NCBI GenBank assembly: GCA_018062205.1
Contig: JAGOSP010000001.1
Span: 1-34,809, forward strand
Length of the DNA stretch: 34,809 nt
DNA from: Candidatus Moraniibacteriota bacterium
GTDB taxonomy: Bacteria > Patescibacteriota > Minisyncoccia > Moranbacterales > UBA1568
Direction of reading: 5' to 3'
The notes under the pieces are model-generated. The model saw nothing but the letters and a program-made list of their open reading frames with translations, did no database searches and was not told the DNA's origin. The position numbers and the translations under genes were made by a program. Below are positions 15,075-22,377 of the stretch, piece after piece. The number at the start of each line of letters is the position of its first letter. The first letter of the stretch is position 1.

Positions 15075-16034
15075 TTATTTTTTCTTTCGTCGTTGGTCGT
15101 GAAATGTTTGATGTATTTCTTTGAGGTGTTCATTGGTCACGTGGGTATATATTTGCGTGGTAGTAATAGAAGCATGCCCAAGCATCGCTTGGACGCTACG
15201 AATATCTGCTCCATTAGCGAGGAGATCAGTAGCGAATGTGTGTCTAATCGTGTGGGGATGAACATCTTTGACAATACCTGCTTTTGTCGCATAGTACTTC
15301 ACAATGCGTTCAATGCTGCGTGGTGTTAGACGCGAACTCTCTCGCTCCTGATGAGAAAAGTCAGAGATTTTTTTTGTTGAAAGGGAGATAAAGAGTGCAG
15401 GATCGATATCTGTCCGTTTGTGAAGGTATCGTTTGAGAGCGCCATTAGCAGAGAGAGAAATGAAAACAATACGAAGTTTATTTCCTTTGCCCCGAACAGA
15501 AAATTCTTCTTTCTCAAGATTGATATGTTGACGATCAAGATTGGTGAGTTCTGATACACGAAGCCCAGCAGAAAAAAGAAGCTCTAATATGGCTCTATCG
15601 CGCAGTGAACGGATCGTAGAACCAGCTGTTGCTAGGATGAGGCGCTCCATCTCATCTGGTTCTAGAAAATCTACTTGACGCGTTGGAATGCGTCCAATTT
15701 CAATTTTTTCTGGAGAAAGAGTGGAAATATCTTGTTTTACTAAGAATTTCAGAAAAGAACGCAGGACAACTGCATGGTGACCTTGAGTATTTTTTTTGAG
15801 GGTGCTTCCTTGCTTTGTCTCCTTCCGATTAAGAGCGAGTCGATATTCACGAACTGTATCGAGAGTGATATCTTCTGGTTTTTTAAGTTGAGTTAGTCGA
15901 ATAAATTGGGTAAGGCTATGGGCATAATTTTCAGTTGTTCTTAAGGATCGACCGAGTTCAATTTCTAGATGGTCAAGAAAACACTTTATTTGTTTTTCGA
16001 GTTGAGTAGTTGGTTTTTGGAAAAATGGAGACAT
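15075..16034 (-). CDS. Tyrosine recombinase, XerC/XerD type
   Basis: 319-residue integrase-family recombinase with an N-terminal SAM-like DNA-binding domain (about 8-105) and a catalytic domain (about 120-310). The catalytic residues are all present: Arg159 in GLRVSEL, Lys183 in GKGNK, His261 and Arg264 in HTIRHTF, His287 in LGHASI and nucleophile Tyr296 in IYTH. Length and layout match Xer recombinases, which resolve chromosome dimers at dif. It is a single gene with no attached excisionase, att-like repeats or phage genes, so a housekeeping Xer role is more likely than a mobile element. It is the only Xer gene in the window. Confidence 0.93.
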   Translation of the reverse strand: MSPFFQKPTTQLEKQIKCFLDHLEIELGRSLRTTENYAHSLTQFIRLTQLKKPEDITLDTVREYRLALNRKETKQGSTLKKNTQGHHAVVLRSFLKFLVKQDISTLSPEKIEIGRIPTRQVDFLEPDEMERLILATAGSTIRSLRDRAILELLFSAGLRVSELTNLDRQHINLEKEEFSVRGKGNKLRIVFISLSANGALKRYLHKRTDIDPALFISLSTKKISDFSHQERESSRLTPRSIERIVKYYATKAGIVKDVHPHTIRHTFATDLLANGADIRSVQAMLGHASITTTQIYTHVTNEHLKEIHQTFHDQRRKKK

Positions 16035-16134
16035 GAAGTTTATTTTTTATGAGTTTGAAGGGGAGTCTTTTTTGATGATGATGACAACCTATTTGTTACG
16101 AATTTTCTTTTCGAGGGCAAGGATATGTTTCATA

Positions 16135-16140
16135 AGTATA
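16135..16140 (-). promoter_or_regulatory. Candidate -10 box of the recombinase gene
   Basis: On the minus strand TATACT lies about 100 bases upstream of the recombinase ATG, with TTCGAA 17 bases further upstream as a weak -35. It is only a candidate. Confidence 0.35.
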
Positions 16141-16183
16141 CCGTGAAAAAGATTCTTTTCGAAAAATTATTTGATCATGATAG

Positions 16184-16192
16184 TTATCCACA
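16184..16192 (+). promoter_or_regulatory. Perfect DnaA-box match
   Basis: TTATCCACA equals the high-affinity DnaA box. Only one is seen in this divergent intergenic region, so it may be regulatory or coincidental; it is not evidence of an origin by itself. Confidence 0.4.
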
Positions 16193-16206
16193 CAATAAAT
16201 GGCTTT

Positions 16207-16239
16207 AAATAAGTAAAAAATAAAGAATCGTACTTATTT
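16207..16239. repeat. Inverted repeat just upstream of the LysM-CHAP promoter
   Basis: AAATAAGTA and TACTTATTT form a perfect 9-bp dyad separated by 15 bases, ending 4 bases before the -35 box of the strong promoter. It may be an operator for an activator or repressor. AT-richness lowers its significance. Confidence 0.4.
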
Positions 16240-16243
16240 CCAG

Positions 16244-16272
16244 TTGACGGTTAGTCGTGGATACGGTAGAAT
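16244..16272 (+). promoter_or_regulatory. Sigma-70 promoter of the LysM-CHAP gene and possibly the whole secretion locus
   Basis: TTGACG, a 17-base spacer, then TAGAAT. The transcript would start near 16279. A small AGGG/CCCT hairpin at 16289-16302 lies in the early leader. Confidence 0.8.
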
Positions 16273-16463
16273 CTCTTGTGTAATTCTTAGGGAAAAAGCC
16301 CTATGCTTGTTTTGATACTCTCGTTATCAGACAGGCTCAGGTTGGTTCCAAAGAAAGGAAAACGAGTATTCGTTTCCCAACATTCTTCAAAAAAAAGATT
16401 GAGAATGATGAATCGGCAAAAAATCTTGATACCGTTGATCATGAATCAGTAAGTGTTTCCGAT

Positions 16464-17645
16464 TTGTTATCTCGTTTTCATACGAAAGTTCATCATGGAC
16501 AATCAAAGATGCTTATCTTTATCAAAGAGGCATCTGGATATCGTGTAGTACACTGGTTTCGAAATTATTCAACATTTTCAGTTGTAGCTTCGAGCGCACT
16601 TCTTGTTTCTGCTACAAATTTTTCCCATGGAAAAGACGCCGATTCACTTCTTTTTGGATACGCGAATAGAGAACAAAAAGTATCTGGGAGTAGCAGTGTT
16701 CCTTTTCGTGTCGCTGCTCAGGTAGGAAAAAAAGAGAATTTATCACTGGTGCCATTGGCACCAGTGAGCTTGAATGCTGATCCGGACCAAAAAGATGAAA
16801 TGACACTTTTTGATATTGATGGAGTTTCTCTGCAAAACCAAATCGTACTTTCTTCTCAGGCCGGTGGTCACTCAGCAATGGCCAAAGATCCAGAGGAAGA
16901 TGGCGGGGTGAAGATTTATACGGTGTCCTCGGGTGACACGGTGAGTGGTATCGCGGCGAAATATGGTATCACAGCAAACACGGTTTTATGGGCAAATGAT
17001 CTTGATAATCCTGATGAAATCAAGCCGGGAGATCAGATTTTTATTTTGCCAGTAGCGGGGCTTTCCTATGTTGTTAAAGAAGGAGATACTCTTGATTCTA
17101 TTGCATTGCAATATAAGGCGGATAAAGAAAAAATTATTTCATTCAATAGCTTACCTGCTAACGGTAAGATCGCATTAGGAGATTCGTTGATTATTCCAGA
17201 TGGACAAAAGAACGATCCTATTTCGCCGAGCACCGCCTCGGGAGCAGGGGATCTTTCTCGAAGGCAGTACGCGACAACTGGCGGTGGTATTGCGACGGAC
17301 ATTTCTGGATCTCGGACTTTAGATGGGCGGGCTGGAGCTGGACATCGGTTTCCATACGGGTGGTGTACGTGGTATGTTTCTCAAAAACGGTATGTTCCTT
17401 GGAGTGGAAATGCTGGCACTTGGCTTTATAAAGCAAAATCACTTGGATACAAAACAGGGAGAAAGCCACAGGTTGGGGCGATTATGGTGACGACTGAGAA
17501 TCGGTACTATGGGCATGTAGCTCTGGTTGAAAAGGTGAGTGGTGATACCATAACGGTAAGCGAGATGAATTATGTTCGATGGGGGAAAACGAGCAGACGA
17601 ACTCTTTCGGCCTCCAGTCGAGCGATTAAGGGTTTCATTTATTAG
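16464..17645 (+). CDS. Secreted peptidoglycan hydrolase with two LysM domains and a C-terminal CHAP domain
   Basis: 393 residues from the TTG at 16464. Features: a membrane segment at about 35-52, LysM 1 at 150-196 (IYTVSSGDTVSGIAAKYG), LysM 2 at 200-245 (SYVVKEGDTLDSIALQY), a Ser/Gly linker, and CHAP at about 292-393 with GWCTWYVSQKR (Cys301) and GHVALVEKV (His351). CHAP enzymes cut peptide or amidase bonds of peptidoglycan and LysM binds the glycan. The frame stays open upstream to 16284 and the upstream translation (RFPTFFKKKIENDESAK) looks coding, but has no ATG/GTG/TTG. An ATT at 16368, 9 bases after AAAGGA, could be the true start. It heads the secretion-like locus, probably opening the wall for the machine. 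Confidence 0.92.
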   Translation: MLSRFHTKVHHGQSKMLIFIKEASGYRVVHWFRNYSTFSVVASSALLVSATNFSHGKDADSLLFGYANREQKVSGSSSVPFRVAAQVGKKENLSLVPLAPVSLNADPDQKDEMTLFDIDGVSLQNQIVLSSQAGGHSAMAKDPEEDGGVKIYTVSSGDTVSGIAAKYGITANTVLWANDLDNPDEIKPGDQIFILPVAGLSYVVKEGDTLDSIALQYKADKEKIISFNSLPANGKIALGDSLIIPDGQKNDPISPSTASGAGDLSRRQYATTGGGIATDISGSRTLDGRAGAGHRFPYGWCTWYVSQKRYVPWSGNAGTWLYKAKSLGYKTGRKPQVGAIMVTTENRYYGHVALVEKVSGDTITVSEMNYVRWGKTSRRTLSASSRAIKGFIY

Positions 17646-17750
17646 TCCCAAATCCGCAGAGCATTCTGGCAAAGAAATTTTCATTGATATGCAAGGACGG
17701 CTGTGACTGTTTTTCTCAGAGACGTTCTTTTTTTTCTGTTTCTTTTGGGG

Positions 17751-17756
17751 TATACT
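17751..17756 (+). promoter_or_regulatory. -10 box abutting the VirB6-like gene
   Basis: TATACT ends 4 bases before ATG 17761, so transcripts starting here would be leaderless or use the in-frame ATG at 17773. No good -35 is visible in the T-rich upstream. Confidence 0.45.
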
Positions 17757-17760
17757 ATGA

Positions 17761-19878
17761 ATGAAATTGTCTATGGGAAGAAACAAAAAGATATATATTT
17801 TTTTTGGGACGGTGTTTTTTTTCTGCGCCGTTTTTTGGTTGGTACCGAATGTCAGTTTTGCGGCTGAAAAGGGCGGTGGTGCTTTTTTTGGGGCAGTTCT
17901 GAACGGAATTAAGGGTGCTGTAGAATGGATTCTCTACACACTTATTTTTACCCCACTGACTTGGCTCGTCTCTGTAGCGGTAGCACTCTTTAGTTTTGCA
18001 GTGAACGCTGATTTGATTTCTGGTCCGACAGGACTTTTGAATCATCCAGAAATCTATGAACTGTGGAAATTTATTCGTGATTTTTGTAATATCTTTTTTA
18101 TTCTCATGCTTCTAATTGGAGCCTTTGCGATGGTTTTTCAGTTGAGTAGCTATAATGCTAAGAAAACGTTACTGAGCATCATTCTCATGGCACTGTTTGT
18201 GAACTTTAGCTTTCCGCTTTCCAGAGTCCTCATTGATGTCTCGAATGTCCCCACATATTTTTTCGTTCAACAGATTTTAGGATCAAGCGGAGGGAGCTCT
18301 GTTGCCGATGTCGCCAGTAAGTCTTTTTTGAGCGCGTCTAACATGGAGAGGCTTTTACTGCCGAATGGAGAAGCGGGCTCGACTGTTTCGAGTCTTATTG
18401 TGGCCATTGTTTTTATGTTTTTGTTTGGTGTTTCCCTAACAATCTTAGCTGTTTTGTTTGTGATTCGAGTGGTTTCGCTAGTGGTGCTGGTGATTTTTTC
18501 ACCCATTGGGTTCATGAAATTCATGCCCGGCTTGAGTGGATATGCTGATGAGTGGTGGAAAAAATTAATCGGGAATCTTATTTTTGCGCCAGCAGCCATG
18601 CTGATGCTTTTGGTGTCGATTCGTTTTGCGAATGTCATGCAGTCATACAATACTACTCTATCGAGCGAAGCATCCGCTGTGTCTGGTGATGCGGGGCTAA
18701 CAGTGATATTTAGTACCATGTTGAAATCTGCTATTCCGATTATTCTCATTATGATGACTATTTCCGTGGCCTTAAGTTCTAAGGTGGCCGGAGTGGGTAT
18801 AGCCAAAAAAGCGAGTGATAAGCTAATGGGATGGGGAAAGAAGGCGTCACTTTTTGCTGCGGGTGGCATTACTGGTGGAGCCGCAACAGCAGGAATGTTT
18901 CTTGGTGGAAGACGGGCTAAGGGGTATGTGGGGGGTCTTAAAGAGAGATTTGATCGAACACGCTTTTCTACCAAATCAAGAGAGGTAAAAAGAAAAGACA
19001 TAGAAGAAGCATGGAGAGGACTTGGGAGCCGAGGGCTTGATGGAAGGTCTGCTGCTTTGCAAACTATTCAAAATCGGAAGATTGCTGAAGCGGCCAAAGA
19101 GAATAAAGACAAAAACGTGAGCAATTCAGAATTATTGAAGAATCTAAACGGTGGAGATAAGGTGAGCGCAGCAGCAGCAGCAATGACGTTGTCTGAAAAT
19201 AAAGCCATTTCGAATGCAGAAGATTTCCAGAAGGCAGCAAAATCTCTCGAAGCACTCGGAAAAGATGCACCGCGTGAAATGGGAAAATTGTTGGATGGCG
19301 TTCGCTCGGGGGCATTTAAGATGGATGCATATGGAATTAAAGAGCTTTTGAATACAGGGTCTTTTGCGCAGCGAGATGCTAACAATCAGCCAATGAAGAA
19401 CGCTGATGGCAGTTATGTCGTTGATGAGAATTCAAATCTCTACAAAGATTTTTCATCGAAAATGCGCAGCGAAGGTCAAATTAAGTCTTTTGCAGATTAT
19501 CGTATTCAGACAGAAATTGCTCGCGGGGAAGCAACGGGCGCTACGCCAGATGAGGCAAAAATTCGAAGTGAGGTATATCACAATACAATCGGAAGACTTT
19601 CGTCAATTGATCTTGCTAAGCAAAGCAGTATTCATGAGTCCTTAGAGTCAGACGCAGAATTACGTAGTTATCTGCAACAATACGCAGACAAGTATAAGAC
19701 GAATTATGAGAAGACCATGGAAAGAATGTCAACTGCTGATCAAGACAAATGGACGAAGGCGAAGGTTGTCCCAACTCCGAAGGCCCCTCCCTCTGATACG
19801 AATACTACTGCAGGAGTAGCACAGAGTCAGAGAGAGAAATTACGTGAGGTTGGTCAACGAAATAATCGTCGAGCTTAA
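17761..19878 (+). CDS. VirB6/TrbL-like type IV secretion membrane protein
   Basis: 705 residues. A signal peptide ends near residue 34 (VSFAA). About six to seven membrane helices follow between 45 and 340: FTPLTWLVSVAVALFSF, then FFILMLLIGAFAMVF, two helices near 205-245 and 260-290, then a last near 315-335. This is the layout of VirB6/TrbL channel proteins, including the conserved region KKTLLSIILMALFVNFS. From about 350 the protein is a long hydrophilic, charged helical region (RGLG, then a GCA-repeat-coded Ala run near 470) that probably lies in the cytoplasm. A second in-frame ATG at 17773 is possible. It would form the inner-membrane channel of the secretion machine. Confidence 0.85.
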   Translation: MKLSMGRNKKIYIFFGTVFFFCAVFWLVPNVSFAAEKGGGAFFGAVLNGIKGAVEWILYTLIFTPLTWLVSVAVALFSFAVNADLISGPTGLLNHPEIYELWKFIRDFCNIFFILMLLIGAFAMVFQLSSYNAKKTLLSIILMALFVNFSFPLSRVLIDVSNVPTYFFVQQILGSSGGSSVADVASKSFLSASNMERLLLPNGEAGSTVSSLIVAIVFMFLFGVSLTILAVLFVIRVVSLVVLVIFSPIGFMKFMPGLSGYADEWWKKLIGNLIFAPAAMLMLLVSIRFANVMQSYNTTLSSEASAVSGDAGLTVIFSTMLKSAIPIILIMMTISVALSSKVAGVGIAKKASDKLMGWGKKASLFAAGGITGGAATAGMFLGGRRAKGYVGGLKERFDRTRFSTKSREVKRKDIEEAWRGLGSRGLDGRSAALQTIQNRKIAEAAKENKDKNVSNSELLKNLNGGDKVSAAAAAMTLSENKAISNAEDFQKAAKSLEALGKDAPREMGKLLDGVRSGAFKMDAYGIKELLNTGSFAQRDANNQPMKNADGSYVVDENSNLYKDFSSKMRSEGQIKSFADYRIQTEIARGEATGATPDEAKIRSEVYHNTIGRLSSIDLAKQSSIHESLESDAELRSYLQQYADKYKTNYEKTMERMSTADQDKWTKAKVVPTPKAPPSDTNTTAGVAQSQREKLREVGQRNNRRA

Positions 19879-19893
19879 TTCTTTGTGAGTAGT

Positions 19894-21147
19894 ATGCAAA
19901 CCGAACTTTCTAATGAATTTTATCCCTTACTGGCAGGCTATTATGATGAGTCTGATTTCGAGGCGTACAGGGCTATGTGGATTGCTTTTCGTGAGCTCCC
20001 GATATTTTCTCGTAATTTATTGACATCAAGCGAGCTACCGATTGCACTTCAGGCTCTCTCGGAGCGATTTCATCTTGATCAGTCAACAACAGCATTTGTC
20101 TCGGTTATGACGAGAAAAATTATTTTTCAAGAATGGAATGAGGAACAATCTAGAGCGGAGCTTACTGCCTGGTGTCAGGAGTTTGATTCGAAGAATATAT
20201 CTCGTCTTGAAGAAATATTTACAGCAGTCAAGAATGATATTTTGACTATTACTCCGAAAGAAGAAGCCGAGGAGGAAAAGAAGCACCTAATAGCACGCAT
20301 GACCCTTTTAGAAGCATTGGCACAATATCCACAACTTGGGCAGCAGACCATTACAGAGACGCGTATTAAATTAAAAGCAAGTGTCGAGTTGGTTCGCGGA
20401 TCTTTGATAAATTGGCTGAAGTGTTATCGCGAAGAACTTGGTGTTGGTTATCATGACGCGATGTTGCGAGGACAATTCCTCTTTCGCTCACAAAATGGAA
20501 TTAAACTAACAGATGAAGAGCATGGGCGTATAGAAATTCTTCTCCGTTCTCTCGAAGATCGAGAAACAGTAGAAATTGATACAGAACATCAAGTGCTTAT
20601 TTTTCCGCCATATATTGGTCCAAAAAATTCACAACCAGAACAGCAAAAACAAGCGGAAACCTTTATTACTGGGGCTCCTCTTGCTTCTAATGTCCCTCCT
20701 GTATCTCTGCCAGCAAATGAAGAAAGTAAATCGGTATCGCCTCATGAGATACCGGGAAAAGAATCATCAAATCAGGTGCCAAATGAGACTGGCTCTTTGC
20801 ATGTATTGAATAAGGGTGCTCAGTTTTCACCGGTACATCAAACAATTGGGACCCTCCATTTTTCTTCTAAGCATGTGCTTCCTGTAGAGAAAAAAATTCA
20901 ATCCGAAAGAAAGGTGCAGAGCTCATCAGAAGAACCAAATACGCAGAATGTGTCGTTATCAACGCTTTCTAGATCGAGCGATGACGTACCTGTGGTTTCC
21001 CAGAACAGCAAGGTAAACATGGTTACGCCCAGCATGAGTGATATTCCTCATCCAGCACCAGCACCGAAACGAATTTTCAACTTAAGCTATATTCCAAAGC
21101 CATATCGGATTGATCCTATCAAGCGCGAGCAACCAGAAAAAGAATAA
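19894..21147 (+). CDS. Unrecognised soluble protein of the secretion locus, helical domain plus disordered tail
   Basis: 417 residues from ATG 19894 (a GTG at 19885 is also in frame). No signal peptide or membrane helix. Residues 1-235 are predicted helical and conserved-looking (NEFYPLLAGYYDESDFEAY, then EEAEEEKKHL, then YHDAMLRGQFLF). From about 245 to 395 the sequence is rich in Ser, Pro, Gln and Glu, probably disordered. It ends with a short motif FNLSYIPKPYRIDP that looks like a docking peptide. It is flanked by VirB6-like and PrgI genes, so it is probably a cytoplasmic accessory factor. Family not recognised. Confidence 0.8.
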   Translation: MQTELSNEFYPLLAGYYDESDFEAYRAMWIAFRELPIFSRNLLTSSELPIALQALSERFHLDQSTTAFVSVMTRKIIFQEWNEEQSRAELTAWCQEFDSKNISRLEEIFTAVKNDILTITPKEEAEEEKKHLIARMTLLEALAQYPQLGQQTITETRIKLKASVELVRGSLINWLKCYREELGVGYHDAMLRGQFLFRSQNGIKLTDEEHGRIEILLRSLEDRETVEIDTEHQVLIFPPYIGPKNSQPEQQKQAETFITGAPLASNVPPVSLPANEESKSVSPHEIPGKESSNQVPNETGSLHVLNKGAQFSPVHQTIGTLHFSSKHVLPVEKKIQSERKVQSSSEEPNTQNVSLSTLSRSSDDVPVVSQNSKVNMVTPSMSDIPHPAPAPKRIFNLSYIPKPYRIDPIKREQPEKE

Positions 21148-21158
21148 TAAGAGTTCCG

Positions 21159-21167
21159 TGGTATACT
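21159..21167 (+). promoter_or_regulatory. Extended -10 promoter just before the PrgI gene
   Basis: TGG followed by TATACT lies 14 bases before ATG 21182, giving a predicted leader of only about 7 bases. It may be an internal promoter for the PrgI-VirB4 part of the locus. Confidence 0.5.
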
Positions 21168-21181
21168 TTTCTTGAGTCCAT

Positions 21182-21601
21182 ATGATGCAATCATCAGTTC
21201 CGCAATATATTGACGTTGAAGACAAAATTGTCGGCCCATTTACCTGGAAGCATATTGGTTGGCTTCTTGGGATGTGCGCGGTGCTTTTGGTTATGTATAC
21301 GGCTTTTGACTTCCAGCTTTTTTTGATTGCTGGAGGGCCAACAGCATTAACATTTCTTGCTTTTGCGTTTTATCGCCCATCTGGCATGCCCATGTCAAAG
21401 TTTGTTTTCCACGGTATTTTTTTTCTCTTTCGTCCAAAGGTATCTGTATGGGAAAGACCAGTACATGTGTCAAGTGCACCAATGGTAGTTATGAAGCGTC
21501 CCGGATCAGCTGTTGTTGAATCAACACACGAATCACAGGGAATAACCGAGGAAAAATTGAAAGCCTTGGCTGCTATACTCGATCAAAAATCTGAAAAATG
21601 A
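21182..21601 (+). CDS. PrgI family type IV secretion membrane protein
   Basis: 139 residues. Opens with the PrgI signature QYIDVEDKIVGPFTWKHIG, then two membrane helices (about 25-42 and 45-65), then FYRPSGMPMSKFVFHG and FLFRPKVSVWER. PrgI proteins are small VirB3-like subunits that pair with VirB4 ATPases in Gram-positive type IV secretion systems, exactly the neighbourhood here. A second ATG at 21185 is equally possible. The stop is followed by the TraC-like gene. Confidence 0.93.
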   Translation: MMQSSVPQYIDVEDKIVGPFTWKHIGWLLGMCAVLLVMYTAFDFQLFLIAGGPTALTFLAFAFYRPSGMPMSKFVFHGIFFLFRPKVSVWERPVHVSSAPMVVMKRPGSAVVESTHESQGITEEKLKALAAILDQKSEK

Positions 21602-21654
21602 TTCCCTGAGTGAGAGAGTGGCTTTATGGAGAAACGAAATTAATAAAGAGAAAC

Positions 21655-22344
21655 ATGGAATTTTTGAATCCAAAAAATCAAAACCCCGGAACGGCATCAA
21701 AAAGTAGCACACAACAGTATGTTGATGTTGATGAAATTCGTGATGGAGTGGTCATCTTAAAAAATGGTTCACTTCGTGCGATACTTCTTGTTTCCTCTCT
21801 GAACTTTGACTTGAAGTCATCGGATGAACAAGAGGGGATTATTTTGCAATATCAAAATTTTCTCAATTCATTGGATTTTCCAGTGCAAATGGTCGTGAGC
21901 TCTCGGAGATTGAATATCGAACCATATTTAGGACTCCTTTCTGCGCGCGAAAAAGAACAAGAAAATGATTTGTTGCGATTTCAGATTGCGGAGTATAAGA
22001 AATTTGTCAAAGAGTTGACTGAGGGTTCGAGTATCATGTCAAAATTTTTCTATGTAGTGGTTCCATTCTCGGCAGTAGAAGATAACCGAGGAGATTTGAA
22101 AGACAAGATGTTTGGACTATTTAAATCAAAAGAAGCAGTTGAAACTCGCCCGGAACTTTTCCAGACGTATCGGAGTCAACTTTTACAACGAGTAGGACAT
22201 GTAACTGCGGCGCTGTCAGCCACCGGTGTCCATGTCACAATGCTTGAGACGGAGGAGGTGATAGAATTGCTTTATAATAGTTATAATCCATCGGTTTTCA
22301 GTTCGGCTATTTTGAAGAATATCGATCAAGTAGAATTGAAATAG
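21655..22344 (+). CDS. TraC-like / VirB4 N-terminal-like secretion protein without ATPase motifs
   Basis: 229 residues from ATG 21655, chosen for AAAGAG 4 bases upstream; an in-frame start at 21610 lacks one. It begins STQQYVDVDEIRDGVVILKNGSL, typical of TraC-like proteins found beside VirB4 in this bacterial group. It continues as a mixed alpha/beta protein (ILLVSSLNFDLKS, then DFPVQMVVSSRRLN, then SKFFYVVVPFS). No Walker motifs. It resembles the N-terminal domain that precedes the motor domain in VirB4/TraC ATPases, so it is probably a separate structural partner of the VirB4 encoded next. Confidence 0.85.
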   Translation: MEFLNPKNQNPGTASKSSTQQYVDVDEIRDGVVILKNGSLRAILLVSSLNFDLKSSDEQEGIILQYQNFLNSLDFPVQMVVSSRRLNIEPYLGLLSAREKEQENDLLRFQIAEYKKFVKELTEGSSIMSKFFYVVVPFSAVEDNRGDLKDKMFGLFKSKEAVETRPELFQTYRSQLLQRVGHVTAALSATGVHVTMLETEEVIELLYNSYNPSVFSSAILKNIDQVELK

Positions 22345-22377
22345 AAGGAACGTAACCGGATGATGATGTAAAAGAGC

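Noticed and set aside
15075-16034. Recombinase as the mark of an integrated mobile element
   Set aside because: No att repeats, excisionase or phage genes are nearby and the tRNA-Leu gene is far away and intact; the protein fits a housekeeping Xer.
16184-16192. Replication origin
   Set aside because: Only one DnaA box, no AT-rich unwinding repeats and no dnaA or dnaN gene.
16284-16463. c-di-AMP (ydaO) riboswitch before the cell-wall hydrolase
   Set aside because: Such riboswitches precede wall hydrolases in other phyla, but I could not find their conserved sequence blocks here and the stretch reads as coding in frame.
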